A stretch of 64,000 bases of DNA from Pseudomonadota bacterium (lineage in GTDB: Bacteria > Pseudomonadota > Alphaproteobacteria > Rhizobiales > Xanthobacteraceae), in the NCBI GenBank assembly GCA_023422775.1, contig JAFAGM010000128.1:11093-75092 (forward strand), written 5' to 3'. Position 1 is the stretch's first letter; each line of letters begins with the position of its first letter. Below the pieces are notes generated by a model. That model was not told the DNA's origin and did not search any database. It saw nothing but the letters and a program-made list of their open reading frames with translations. The position numbers and the translations under genes were made by a program. Positions 1 through 8,093 of this stretch are shown here, in pieces.

Positions 1-10
1 AATCGGCGTA

Positions 11-61
11 TTTGTGCGTCGCACAAAATGCCTTGACATCATTGTGCAGTGCACATATAAA
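11..61 (+). promoter_or_regulatory. Phasin promoter with two PhaR-like operators
   Basis: A textbook sigma-70 promoter is visible: TTGACA at 33-38, a 17-base spacer and TATAAA at 56-61. Two dyads of the form TTGTGC-N3-GCACA lie at 11-27 and 42-56; the second covers the spacer and touches the -10 box. The PhaR consensus I recall for Bradyrhizobium diazoefficiens is TGCRNYGCASMA; 15-26 matches at 12 of 12 positions and 45-56 at 11 of 12. PhaR is the polyhydroxybutyrate-responsive repressor that controls phasin genes, and a phasin gene follows. The promoter and dyads are seen; the regulator identity is inferred. Confidence 0.75.
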
Positions 62-126
62 GAGTGAGTCAGGGGGCCGGGACCTCCCGGCGATCGATTG
101 CATTTTCAGTCTGGGAAAAGGACTCC

Positions 127-468
127 ATGATGGTCAAGGTTGAAGACATTCAGAACTACGGCAAAGAGCATCTTGAATCGGCTGCCGCCTCTGCCAGCAA
201 CCTGCAGAGCGGCGTTCAGGCGATCGCAACCGCCTATGGCGACTACGCCAAGAAGTCGTTCGAAGACACCAAGTCGTTCGTTGAAAAGCTTTCCGGCGTG
301 AAGTCGCTGGACAAGGCGCTCGAAGCGCAGACCGAGTTTGCGCGTTCGTCCTACGAGACCTTCGTCGCCGAGTCGCAGAAGATCGCCGGTCTCTACACCG
401 ATCTCGCCAAGCAGACCTTCAAACCCTATGAAGGTCTGGTCGCGAAGTTCAACCCGGCTGCAAACTAA
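127..468 (+). CDS. Phasin family protein
   Basis: A 113-residue, mostly helical protein without signal peptide or membrane segment. It matches the short alphaproteobacterial phasin family (Phasin_2), whose members coat polyhydroxybutyrate granules in the cytoplasm. Typical features are the alternating Ala/Lys/Glu helices, the stretch YGDYAKKSFEDTKSFVEKL (about residues 38-56) and the C-terminal PYEGLVAKFNPAAN. The start at 127 follows an AAGGA ribosome-binding site at about 117-121; a longer in-frame start at 64 would lie almost on the -10 box and is unlikely. The PhaR-like operators upstream support a granule role. A strong terminator ends the unit, so it is monocistronic. Confidence 0.88.
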   Translation: MMVKVEDIQNYGKEHLESAAASASNLQSGVQAIATAYGDYAKKSFEDTKSFVEKLSGVKSLDKALEAQTEFARSSYETFVAESQKIAGLYTDLAKQTFKPYEGLVAKFNPAAN

Positions 469-490
469 TTCGGACTCGCGTCTTCAAAGT

Positions 491-520
491 AAAAGCCCGG
501 CCGTTTCGGCCGGGCTTTTT
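491..520 (+). terminator. Rho-independent terminator of the phasin gene
   Basis: A perfect stem GCCCGGCC/GGCCGGGC with a short loop is followed by TTTTT, with a matching A-run before the stem. It lies 22 bases after the phasin stop codon. Confidence 0.9.
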
Positions 521-1031
521 CTTGCGCCTGCGGTCGCGGCCAGCTCTGGAATCCTGTGTCGAGAACCTCGTTCGGGCGGCGCACGCGCAAACCGCAGGTA
601 AAATCGGTTCCAGCGAGCACGACGCGAGCGCAGTAGCGCCGGTCACCCCAAATGCGCCAATGCATCGCACCGCCAATCCGGCGCTCGCGATCCTTTGTCA
701 AACCGCGAAGAAAAGATTAACCTTGCTCTGGATAGCCGAGCCGGGAATCGGGTCGGTCGCAGGTCGCGCCAGCGCTCTCTCTCGACGCTTGCGGCGATCC
801 GGCGGCAGTCCCATATTCCAGTAGCCGGTCCGGTCAACGGATCGGACCGGGAGCGGCGATCTGGAAAGCGTTGCTAGGTATTTTGTGATGGCAGCCGCAA
901 AGCCGGCCGCCAAGCGGGCCAAGATGCGCTGTCCGGTTTCCCTTTCGATTTCGAACGCCTGAGCCATGTTGCAGTTATCATTCACAGCTTGCTCGTCCGT
1001 GTCGGCCAGATCAGCCGTTTCCGCTCCCCGA
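521..1031. other. Gene-free stretch before clpS
   Basis: About 510 bases in which no reading frame looks like a real gene: the open frames lack family-like sequence and ribosome-binding sites. It presumably carries the clpS promoter, but I cannot place one with confidence. Confidence 0.5.
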
Positions 1032-1364
1032 ATGAGCAACGACGAGAACCGCAATTCCGGGACCGGTGGGCCGTCGACGTCGGTCATCACCAAGGTCAAG
1101 CCGAAGACCAAGCGTCCGAACCTGTATCGCGTCCTGATTCTGAACGACGACTACACGCCGATGGAGTTCGTCGTTCATGTGCTGGAGAAGTTCTTCCAGA
1201 AGGACGCCGAGGCGGCCACCAAGATCATGCTCCACGTCCATCATCACGGCATCGGCGAGTGCGGCGTGTTCACCTACGAGATCGCCGAGACCAAGGTCAC
1301 GCAGGTGATGGATTTTGCGCGCAAGCACCAGCATCCCCTGCAGTGCGTGATGGAAAAGAAGTAA
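1032..1364 (+). CDS. clpS: ATP-dependent Clp protease adaptor ClpS
   Basis: A 110-residue ClpS adaptor. ClpS binds the N-domain of ClpA and delivers N-degron substrates (N-terminal Leu, Phe, Tyr, Trp) to ClpAP. The disordered N-terminal tail is followed by the ClpS core: the substrate-pocket signature LNDDYTPMEFVVHVLEKFF (about residues 36-54), the helix with HVHHHGIGECGVFTYEIAETKV and the C-terminal KHQHPLQCVMEKK. The start chosen (ATGAGCAAC) gives the usual ~110-residue length; an in-frame ATG at 966 would add 22 residues that do not look like the family. Its partner gene clpA follows 255 bases downstream on the same strand, the classic order. Confidence 0.95.
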   Translation: MSNDENRNSGTGGPSTSVITKVKPKTKRPNLYRVLILNDDYTPMEFVVHVLEKFFQKDAEAATKIMLHVHHHGIGECGVFTYEIAETKVTQVMDFARKHQHPLQCVMEKK

Positions 1365-1619
1365 CCGCGCTGGCTGCCGGCCCGGCCGAAAGGGAACGGG
1401 TCTTGCATCGATCGACTCCGACGGAAGGCGAGCGTTTCCCGGCGGTTTTTCGGGGATGGACGCGCGCCGCGATGGTGGCTGAATTTAGAGGGAAACCACA
1501 TTTGCGGAACCGGTCTTTCGCCACGATCGTCCATAACTATATCACAAGGAATGACGAAGGTTGTTGTTGCCTGACCGGGTAATGGCGATCATGATGACCC
1601 GGGGCCATAGAGGACGCGA

Positions 1620-4055
1620 ATGCCAACTTTTTCCCAAAGCCTTGAACAATCCCTGCATCGTGCGCTGGCGATTGCAAACGAGCGTCATCATCAGTACGCG
1701 ACGCTCGAACATCTTCTGCTGTCGCTGATCGATGACTCGGATGCGGCGGCGGTGATGCGCGCCTGCAGCGTCGACCTCGACAAGCTGCGCACCAGTCTCG
1801 TCAACTATCTCGAAACCGAATTCGAAAACCTGGTGACTGACGGCGCTGACGACGCCAAGCCGACCGCCGGGTTCCAGCGCGTGATCCAGCGCGCGGTGAT
1901 TCACGTCCAGTCTTCCGGTCGCGAAGAAGTGACCGGCGCCAACGTGCTGATCGCGATCTTCGCGGAGCGCGAAAGTCACGCCGCCTATTTCCTGCAGGAG
2001 CAGGACATGACGCGTTACGACGCGGTGAATTACATCAGCCACGGCATCGCCAAGCGGCCGGGCGTCTCCGAGGCGCGGCCGGTGCGCGGCGTCGACGAGG
2101 AGACCGAGACCAAGGGCAACGACGACTCCAAGAAGAAGGGGGAGGCGCTCGAGACCTATTGCGTCAACCTCAACAAGAAGGCGCGCGACGGCAAGATCGA
2201 TCCTGTGATCGGGCGCAATTCCGAAATCAACCGCGCCATCCAGGTGCTGTGCCGCCGCCAGAAGAACAATCCGCTGTTCGTGGGCGAAGCCGGCGTCGGC
2301 AAGACCGCGATCGCCGAAGGACTAGCCAAGCGCATCGTCGATTCGGAAGTCCCGGAAGTGCTGGCCGCGGCCACCGTGTTCTCGCTCGACATGGGAACGC
2401 TGCTGGCGGGCACGCGCTATCGCGGCGATTTCGAGGAGCGCCTGAAGCAGGTGCTGAAGGAACTGGAGGCGCATCCGAACGCCATTCTGTTCATCGACGA
2501 GATCCACACCGTGATCGGCGCGGGCGCCACCTCCGGCGGCGCGATGGATGCGTCCAATCTGCTCAAGCCGGCGCTGGCCTCGGGCACGATCCGCTGTATG
2601 GGCTCGACGACCTACAAGGAATACCGTCAGCATTTCGAGAAGGACCGCGCGCTGGTGCGCCGGTTCCAGAAGATCGACGTCAACGAGCCGACGGTTGAAG
2701 ACGCGATTGCGATCCTCAAGGGCCTGAAGCCCTATTTCGAGGATTACCACCGGCTGAAATACACCAACGAGGCGATCGAGGCGGCGGTGCAACTGTCGTC
2801 GCGCTACATCCACGACCGCAAGCTGCCGGACAAGGCGATCGACGTGATCGACGAGTCGGGTGCGGCACAGATGCTGGTGGCCGAGAACAAGCGCAAGAAG
2901 ACCATCGGCATCAAGGAGATCGAGACCACGATCGCTTCGATGGCGCGCATTCCGCCCAAGAGCGTATCGAAGGACGACGCCGAGGTGCTCAAGCATCTCG
3001 AGCAGACGCTCAAGCGCGTGGTGTTCGGCCAGGACAAGGCGATCGAGGCGCTGTCGGCGTCGATCAAGCTGGCGCGTGCCGGCTTGCGCGAACCGGAAAA
3101 GCCGATCGGCTCCTACCTGTTCTCGGGTCCTACCGGCGTCGGCAAGACCGAAGTGGCAAAGCAACTCGCGGCCTCGCTCGGCGTCGAGCTGATACGGTTC
3201 GACATGTCCGAATATATGGAGCGGCATACGGTGTCGCGCCTGATCGGCGCGCCTCCCGGCTATGTCGGCTTCGACCAGGGCGGCCTGTTGACCGATGGTG
3301 TGGACCAGCACCCGCATTGCGTGGTGCTGCTCGACGAAATCGAGAAGGCGCATCCGGATCTCTACAACGTGCTGCTGCAGATCATGGATCACGGCCGGCT
3401 CACCGATCACAACGGCAAGCAGGTCAATTTCCGCAACGTGATCCTGATCATGACCACGAACGCGGGCGCGGCCGACCTGGCGCGTCAGGCCTTCGGCTTC
3501 ACCCGCAACAAGCGGGAAGGCGACGACCACGAGGCGATCAACCGCCAGTTCGCCCCCGAATTCCGCAACCGGCTGGATGCGATCGTTTCGTTCGCCCACC
3601 TCAACGCCGACGTCATCGGCATGGTGGTCGAGAAGTTCGTGCTGCAGCTCGAGGCGCAGCTGGCCGACCGCGACGTCACCATCGAATTGTCGGAGCCCGC
3701 CAAGGCCTGGCTGATCGAGCACGGCTACGACGAGCAGATGGGCGCCCGGCCGATGTCGCGCATCATCCAGGAGCACATCAAGAAGCCCCTGGCGGATGAA
3801 GTGCTGTTCGGCCACCTCAAGGGCGGCGGCCATGTCCGCGTCGTGCTGGTTCCGGACGAAGCCAGCACCGAGGGCAGGAACAAGATCGGCTTCGAGTTCG
3901 TCGAAGGTCCGGTTACGCCGAAGCCGGAAAAGTTGCCCGGCGCCCGCAAGCGCTCGACGCCGCGGAAGCCGAAGTCCGGCGGCCCCAACGGTGGCGGCGG
4001 CGGAGGTGGTGGGTCCAAGGGACCGGCCTCCAAGGGACCGCTGGTCAAGGTCTGA
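1620..4055 (+). CDS. clpA: ATP-dependent Clp protease ATP-binding subunit ClpA
   Basis: An 811-residue AAA+ unfoldase that works as a hexamer feeding substrates to ClpP. The N-domain (residues 1-150) binds ClpS. D1 carries Walker A GEAGVGKTAI (about 223-232) and Walker B LFIDEIHT. D2 carries Walker A GPTGVGKTEV (about 504-513), Walker B VVLLDEIEKAH and the sensor region MTTNAGA. There is no ClpB-type middle coiled coil, which separates it from ClpB. The C-terminus ends in a family-atypical basic and glycine-rich tail with eight or more consecutive glycines, seen in rhizobial ClpA. AGAGGA sits about 6 bases before the ATG. A strong terminator follows. Confidence 0.96.
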   Translation: MPTFSQSLEQSLHRALAIANERHHQYATLEHLLLSLIDDSDAAAVMRACSVDLDKLRTSLVNYLETEFENLVTDGADDAKPTAGFQRVIQRAVIHVQSSGREEVTGANVLIAIFAERESHAAYFLQEQDMTRYDAVNYISHGIAKRPGVSEARPVRGVDEETETKGNDDSKKKGEALETYCVNLNKKARDGKIDPVIGRNSEINRAIQVLCRRQKNNPLFVGEAGVGKTAIAEGLAKRIVDSEVPEVLAAATVFSLDMGTLLAGTRYRGDFEERLKQVLKELEAHPNAILFIDEIHTVIGAGATSGGAMDASNLLKPALASGTIRCMGSTTYKEYRQHFEKDRALVRRFQKIDVNEPTVEDAIAILKGLKPYFEDYHRLKYTNEAIEAAVQLSSRYIHDRKLPDKAIDVIDESGAAQMLVAENKRKKTIGIKEIETTIASMARIPPKSVSKDDAEVLKHLEQTLKRVVFGQDKAIEALSASIKLARAGLREPEKPIGSYLFSGPTGVGKTEVAKQLAASLGVELIRFDMSEYMERHTVSRLIGAPPGYVGFDQGGLLTDGVDQHPHCVVLLDEIEKAHPDLYNVLLQIMDHGRLTDHNGKQVNFRNVILIMTTNAGAADLARQAFGFTRNKREGDDHEAINRQFAPEFRNRLDAIVSFAHLNADVIGMVVEKFVLQLEAQLADRDVTIELSEPAKAWLIEHGYDEQMGARPMSRIIQEHIKKPLADEVLFGHLKGGGHVRVVLVPDEASTEGRNKIGFEFVEGPVTPKPEKLPGARKRSTPRKPKSGGPNGGGGGGGGSKGPASKGPLVKV

Positions 4056-4082
4056 TCCGCGGATCGACCATCGAAAAATGCG

Positions 4083-4114
4083 AAAAGGCCGGCTCGAGAG
4101 CCGGCCTTTTTCTT
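4083..4114 (+). terminator. Rho-independent terminator of clpA
   Basis: The stem AAGGCCGGCTC/GAGCCGGCCTT is followed by TTTTT. It lies 28 bases after the clpA stop and the flanking A and T runs could allow weak termination in both directions. Confidence 0.88.
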
Positions 4115-4147
4115 ATGTTGAGCGGGTGTTCGCTGAATAACAGGACA

Positions 4148-4504
4148 TCAGCGATGGCCGAGCAGATCGTCGATCTTGCGCTGGAGCTGGCGCTTCTTGA
4201 TCTCGCTCTTGCGCAGCCGCTCTTCGAGGTCGGAGACGGGCTCGGTGGGGCTCTCGGCGCGGAAGGCGACGCCAACGAAATTGTCGCGCCACCAGATCGC
4301 TTTGGCCATGAAGGAGCGGCCCTTGCGGGCGATGCGCAGCGAAAGCTGCTCCCTTGGAAGCTCGACGACGTTGCTGAACTCGATGGTGGCGCCCTTGTCA
4401 GAGAGGTTGCGGACGATGCATTCCCGCGTCGCCCCGTGTTCGCCAATCTCGGCGACGCCGCCATACATTACCTTTTCGCGCACGCTCTCGCGTCGGTCAT
4501 GCAT
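4148..4504 (-). CDS. PilZ domain protein
   Basis: A 118-residue cytoplasmic protein made of one PilZ domain and a basic C-terminal tail. It opens with the c-di-GMP-contacting RxxxR region (RRESVRE, residues 4-10) and continues with the beta-barrel pattern CIVRNLSDKGATIEF, whose D/NxSxxG element is present as NLSDKG, and AIWWRDNFVGVAF. The last 25 residues (LEERLRKSEIKKRQLQRKID) look like a short coiled coil. Single-domain PilZ proteins bind c-di-GMP and act as small effectors; the target cannot be read from the context. It is transcribed alone, convergent with clpA. Confidence 0.85.
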   Translation of the reverse strand: MHDRRESVREKVMYGGVAEIGEHGATRECIVRNLSDKGATIEFSNVVELPREQLSLRIARKGRSFMAKAIWWRDNFVGVAFRAESPTEPVSDLEERLRKSEIKKRQLQRKIDDLLGHR

Positions 4505-4733
4505 TGAAAACTCCCCACAAAGAGGGAGACTTTTACGCGGGTTTGTTTCCTGCGGAAGGGCACGTGGGGTAAAATGCGGCGTTAACGTAAACTGACAACG
4601 GCGCCGGCGGCCCGGATTTCAGGCGAATATCCGGCAAATTCGGCTGAACCGGCCGGAGATGGATCCGCAAGCAAACCATGATCGTTTGACCGGCGCTGCG
4701 ACCGCAACGCACAGTCTCTGGCCGTAAACCGCC
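4505..4733. other. Intergenic region between pilZ gene and transglycosylase
   Basis: About 230 bases separate the divergent PilZ and lytic transglycosylase genes. It must hold both promoters, but no convincing box or dyad stands out. Confidence 0.4.
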
Positions 4734-5678
4734 ATGCAAAAAGCTCGGTATCTTCGCGCCTTCTGGTGCACGGTGTCGCTGCTGTGCTCATCGGCGCATG
4801 CCATCGCCGAGGACGCAGGCGAGGCCACCCGGTCGACCATCCAGAAGCCGGCCGGAGCGGTGCGCGAAGGCGACACGCGCGAAGCGATGTGCCTGATGAT
4901 TGAATCGGCGGCCAGGGCCTCGAACCTTCCGCTGGAATTCTTCGCCCGGGTGATCTGGCAGGAGAGCCGCTTCCGTTCGGACGCGGTCGGGCCGGTGACG
5001 CGCAGCGGCCAGCGCGCGCAGGGGATCGCGCAGTTCATGCCGGGAACCGCGAGCGAGCGCGGCCTGCTCGATCCCTTCAATCCGGTACAGGCGCTGCCCA
5101 AATCGGCGGAGTTTCTGGACGAGCTGCGCACCCAGTTCGGCAATCTGGGACTGGCGGCTGCCGCCTACAATGCCGGCCCGCGGCGCGTCCAGGAGTGGCT
5201 TGCCGGCACCGGCGGGATGCCGCAGGAGACGCGGAGCTACGTTATCGCCATCACCGGCGCCACCATCGAGGACTGGGCAAAGGCACAGAAGGGCGGCAGG
5301 ACGCCGGAGCGGCGACCGACGTCGAACTGCCGCGAGTTGATGGCGCTGCTGAAGCAGGCGCCGAGCCCCTTCATCACCGAACTCGAACAGCGCATTACCT
5401 TGAGCGCTGCCAAGTTGTGGGGCGTGCAACTCGCGGCCGGGTTCAGCCGCGACAAGGCGCTGGCGATGTATGCCCGCGCGATGAAACGGCTCAGCGCCGT
5501 GATCGGCGACCAGGATCCGAGCCTGCTGTCTTCGATCATACGCAGCCGCGGCACGCGCGCGTTCTACCAGGTGCGGATCGGCGCCGAAACCCGGCCCGCC
5601 GCCGACGATCTCTGCAACCGCATCCGCAAGGCGGGCGGCGCGTGCTTCGTGCTGAGGAACAGAGGCGTGCCGGGATGA
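4734..5678 (+). CDS. Lytic transglycosylase with C-terminal SPOR-like segment
   Basis: A 314-residue exported murein lytic transglycosylase that would cleave the MurNAc-GlcNAc bond in the periplasm. A signal peptide spans residues 1-25 (hydrophobic core then SAHAIAEDA). The SLT domain (about 60-180) has the catalytic glutamate in VIWQESRF (Glu77), the GIAQFMPGTA motif and AAYNAGPRRVQEWL. The last 40 residues (YQVRIGAETRPAADDLC then RIRKAGGACFVL) resemble a SPOR repeat, which binds denuded glycan at division septa. The SPOR assignment is less sure than the catalytic domain. A palindromic repeat follows the stop codon. Confidence 0.9.
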   Translation: MQKARYLRAFWCTVSLLCSSAHAIAEDAGEATRSTIQKPAGAVREGDTREAMCLMIESAARASNLPLEFFARVIWQESRFRSDAVGPVTRSGQRAQGIAQFMPGTASERGLLDPFNPVQALPKSAEFLDELRTQFGNLGLAAAAYNAGPRRVQEWLAGTGGMPQETRSYVIAITGATIEDWAKAQKGGRTPERRPTSNCRELMALLKQAPSPFITELEQRITLSAAKLWGVQLAAGFSRDKALAMYARAMKRLSAVIGDQDPSLLSSIIRSRGTRAFYQVRIGAETRPAADDLCNRIRKAGGACFVLRNRGVPG

Positions 5679-5688
5679 GTGGTTTAAC

Positions 5689-5764
5689 CGTCATTCCGGG
5701 GCGCGAAGCGAACCCGGAATCTCGAGATTCCGGGTTCGATGCTACGCATCGCCCCGGAATGACG
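5689..5764. repeat. Dispersed palindromic repeat, GTCATTCCGGGGC family
   Basis: A 76-base element starting CGTCATTCCGGGGC and ending GCCCCGGAATGACG. It contains an inner hairpin ATTCCGGGTTCG/CGAACCCGGAAT around CTCGAG, so the whole can fold as nested or twin hairpins. Partial copies lie at 7532-7572 and 8048-8085. The type is common between rhizobial genes; no transposase is present. Confidence 0.85.
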
Positions 5765-5869
5765 CCTGATATTGTCCTCTGCCGCATAGCCCCCTGAGCC
5801 CCGCTTGCTTGACGCCGGCTGCATTCGCCAGCCCTATGCCCGCGACGACTCAAATCTCACCTGGTCACC

Positions 5870-6613
5870 GTGGCGCTTCCCGCTCTCGACTCTCCCCAAT
5901 GGCAAAGCCCCTTGCGCGCCTTCGCGTGGGGCATGAGTTCGGTCGCATCGACGGTGCTGGCGCTGGTGCTGTTTGCGACCTATCTCGGCATCGGTGCGCT
6001 GGCCCATGACAGCCATTTCAGCCTGGGCTGGGTGCTCGGCTCGACGTTGCTGGTCTGGGCGGGGCCGGCGCAGATCATCCTGATCTCGACGCTGGGATCG
6101 GGCGCGACCGCGGTACAGGCGGCGATCGCGGTAACGGTGAGCGCGATCCGGCTGTTTCCGATGGTGGTGTCGGTATTGCCGCTTCTGAAAACGCCCAAGA
6201 CCAAGCGACGCCATCTCGTGCTGGTGACGCATTTCATCGCCGTCACGCTCTGGGTCGAGTGCTACCGGCTGCTGCCGCAGGTGCCGCGCGAGCGGCGCAT
6301 CGCATTCACGCATGGGCTCGGCTGCGGGCTTGTCACCGTCTGCCTGGTCGCGACCACGCTCGGCTACGGCCTTGCCGCAAACCTGCCGCCGTTGTTCGCG
6401 GCTGCGATCCTCTTGCTGACGCCGCTGGCGTTCCTGCTCTCGACCGCGCGCAACTGCCGGCAGATTTCCGATGTGCTGGCGCTGGTGCTCGGGCTCGCGC
6501 TGTTCCCGCTGGTGTCGATGCTGCATACCGGCGTCGACATCCTGATCAGCGGCATCGCGGCCGGCACGATTGCCTACGGCGTGCACTGGTGGCGGGAGAG
6601 GGCGCGCACATGA
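5870..6613 (+). CDS. azlC: AzlC family branched-chain amino acid exporter, large subunit
   Basis: A 247-residue integral membrane protein of the AzlC family, the large subunit of a two-part exporter for branched-chain amino acids (named for 4-azaleucine resistance). Several hydrophobic segments are evident, e.g. VLALVLFATYLGIGAL and LGWVLGSTLLVWAGPAQ, the latter carrying the conserved WAGPAQ element. Translation starts at a GTG; no in-frame ATG lies nearby upstream. The gene overlaps azlD by four bases (ATGA), a sign of translational coupling. No regulator gene accompanies the pair. Confidence 0.88.
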   Translation: MALPALDSPQWQSPLRAFAWGMSSVASTVLALVLFATYLGIGALAHDSHFSLGWVLGSTLLVWAGPAQIILISTLGSGATAVQAAIAVTVSAIRLFPMVVSVLPLLKTPKTKRRHLVLVTHFIAVTLWVECYRLLPQVPRERRIAFTHGLGCGLVTVCLVATTLGYGLAANLPPLFAAAILLLTPLAFLLSTARNCRQISDVLALVLGLALFPLVSMLHTGVDILISGIAAGTIAYGVHWWRERART

Positions 6614-6954
6614 GCGAGTTCTTCGGCAGTCCGCACGCGCTGTTGATTCTGGTGCTCGCCGGTTTCCTGCCCAACGAAATCTGGCGCATGGCCGGGCTCT
6701 GGTTCGGCAGCGGCATCGACGAGGGCTCGGAAATCCTGGTGTGGGTGAGAGCGGTGGCGACCGCAATCCTTGCCGGCGTCATCGCGCAGATCCTGGTGCA
6801 GCCGCCGGGCGCGCTCACCAGCGTGCCGGACTGGCTGCGCTATGGCGCGGTGGCCGCGGGCTTTGCGGCCTTCATGCTGACGCGGCGGTCGATCTTCGTC
6901 GGCGTATTCTGCGGCGAGGTCGTCATGCTGGTGGGCAAGTGGTGGCTCGGTTGA
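6610..6954 (+). CDS. azlD: AzlD family branched-chain amino acid exporter, small subunit
   Basis: A 114-residue membrane protein with three to four hydrophobic helices, matching the AzlD small subunit. Near the N-terminus it has LVLAGFLPNEIWRMAGLW, the family's conserved segment with P-x-x-x-x-R. It overlaps the stop codon of azlC in an ATGA junction, so the two are made together and should form one exporter in the inner membrane. Confidence 0.87.
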   Translation: MSEFFGSPHALLILVLAGFLPNEIWRMAGLWFGSGIDEGSEILVWVRAVATAILAGVIAQILVQPPGALTSVPDWLRYGAVAAGFAAFMLTRRSIFVGVFCGEVVMLVGKWWLG

Positions 6955-7034
6955 TTGCAGCCGGCGCATATTCCGCTACCGTGGGCCGCTGTGATAAAAG
7001 CACTCAATACTCCACTGGATATCTGGATCAGGCC

Positions 7035-7526
7035 ATGGTTCGAGAAAGCGAAGTCCGCGAGGGCGAACTCACTGTCGACATGCCGCCGGCCCGCGACGCC
7101 GGGCTGGTGTTTGTCGGCCGCATCCGCACGCCCTGGAAGTCACGGCTGGAGACGCCGCGGCAGGGCCGTCTCGACGGCCCGGTCTGCCGGCTGGAGATCT
7201 TCGAGCCCTGGGTGCCCGCGATCAAGGGTGTCGATTTTTACGAGAGCCTGGAGGTGATCTACTGGCTGCACCAGTCGCGCCGCGACCTGGTGCTGCAGAG
7301 CCCGAAGAACAACCAGAAAACCCGCGGCACGTTCTCGCTGCGCTCGCCGGTGCGGCCCAACCCGATCGGCACCTCGATCGTGAAGTTCGTCAAGATCGAG
7401 GGCAACGTCATCCTGGTGCGCGGCCTCGACTGTCTCGACGAAACGCCGCTGCTCGACATCAAGCCCGACCGCTGCGAGTTCACGCCGCTGGCACCGCCGC
7501 AGCCCGGGGATTTCCAGACGGAGTAG
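7035..7526 (+). CDS. trmO: TrmO/TsaA family tRNA (N6-threonylcarbamoyladenosine37-N6)-methyltransferase
   Basis: A 163-residue member of the TrmO (TsaA, YaeB) family. In E. coli TrmO methylates t6A37 of tRNA-Thr(GGU) using S-adenosylmethionine. Conserved elements are VGRIRTPW at residues 24-31, the IKGVDFYESLEVIYWLHQS block and the signature TRGTFSLRSPVRPNPIGTSI in the middle, then DIKPDR near the C-terminus. It is shorter than E. coli TrmO (about 235 residues) and lacks its C-terminal extension, so substrate specificity is uncertain. The ATG at 7035 was chosen because homologous sequence begins shortly after it. Confidence 0.82.
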   Translation: MVRESEVREGELTVDMPPARDAGLVFVGRIRTPWKSRLETPRQGRLDGPVCRLEIFEPWVPAIKGVDFYESLEVIYWLHQSRRDLVLQSPKNNQKTRGTFSLRSPVRPNPIGTSIVKFVKIEGNVILVRGLDCLDETPLLDIKPDRCEFTPLAPPQPGDFQTE

Positions 7527-7531
7527 TGTCT

Positions 7532-7572
7532 GTCATTCTGGGGCGTCGCGTAGCGACGAACCCGGAATCCAT
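7532..7572. repeat. Half copy of the GTCATTCCGGGGC palindromic repeat
   Basis: GTCATTCTGGGGC followed by the hairpin GTCGC-GTA-GCGAC and GAACCCGGAAT. It is the left half of the element seen complete at 5689-5764. A matching right half lies at 8048-8085, beyond the split gene between them. Confidence 0.7.
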
Positions 7573-7613
7573 CGAGCCGCTTGTGTGTTGCCGAAGCGAA
7601 TCTACGAACCTTG

Positions 7614-7907
7614 ATGGCAGGACAATCCAACCAGACGCTGTTGCGTTTCGTACTGCAGCGATCTCATCCAGATACGGGTGTTGAGGACGGCGTTTTCGGC
7701 GCCGCATACGAACTTCGAGACGGCACTCGTGCGACGGTTCAGGATCGCGAGCTATTGCAGGACTTGCTGTCATGGTTCGAGACCAATCTTGCAATACCTG
7801 AACGGTTCAATCGCACCAAATCGAAGGGCTACTACCGTCGAAATACTGCTGGTGTGTCGCGGATTAGGCCTTCGGCTCAAGAGCACATCGCGAAGATGCG
7901 GCTTTAG
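7614..7907 (+). CDS. Conserved hypothetical protein, N-terminal part of a split gene
   Basis: A 97-residue frame beginning MAGQSNQTLLRFVL and containing RFNRTKSKGYYRRNTAGVS and EHIAKMRL before a TAG stop. From memory, homologous proteobacterial proteins of about 130-140 residues have this block and continue with a segment like ILExHGxxVxxIxTxRPGYVVYEDExQVxAEPF. Exactly that continuation is found here, one frame over, starting at the stop codon (next entry). So this is most likely the front of a gene broken by a single-base change around 7900-7907. No function is known for the family. It sits between two half copies of a palindromic repeat. Confidence 0.6.
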   Translation: MAGQSNQTLLRFVLQRSHPDTGVEDGVFGAAYELRDGTRATVQDRELLQDLLSWFETNLAIPERFNRTKSKGYYRRNTAGVSRIRPSAQEHIAKMRL

Positions 7908-8026
7908 TGCTTATTCTGGAGAATAACGGATACGTCGTGTCGCAGATTACGACGACCAGACCGGGGTACGTCATTTTTCAGGATGACCATCAAGTGATCG
8001 CGGAACCGTTTCACGACAGTCGATGA
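7907..8026 (+). pseudogene. C-terminal part of the split conserved gene (39 codons)
   Basis: Starting at a GTG that overlaps the preceding TAG, this frame encodes VLILENNGYVVSQITTTRPG, then YVIFQDDHQVIAEPFHDSR and a TGA stop. It reads as the natural C-terminus of the preceding gene. A one-base loss near GGCTTTAG would explain the switch; a coupled two-cistron arrangement or programmed frameshift cannot be excluded, but no slippery heptamer is evident. The clean preservation of the second frame argues for a recent mutation or a sequencing error. Confidence 0.55.
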
Positions 8027-8047
8027 CCGTAACATACGGATGATGGG

Positions 8048-8085
8048 ATTCCGGGTTCGCGCCAATTGGCGCGCCCCGGAATGAC
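8048..8085. repeat. Half copy of the GTCATTCCGGGGC palindromic repeat
   Basis: ATTCCGGGTTCGCGCC-AATT-GGCGCGCCCCGGAATGAC: a tight hairpin ending in the family's ATGAC terminus. It lies at the 3' end of the minus-strand HIT gene, 8 bases beyond its stop codon, so it may also act as its transcription end. Confidence 0.75.
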
Positions 8086-8093
8086 GGCGAGTT

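Noticed and set aside
2322..3833. A 503-codon open frame antisense to clpA
   Set aside because: Same reason: shadow of clpA, with repetitive Leu/Arg/Asp/His composition.
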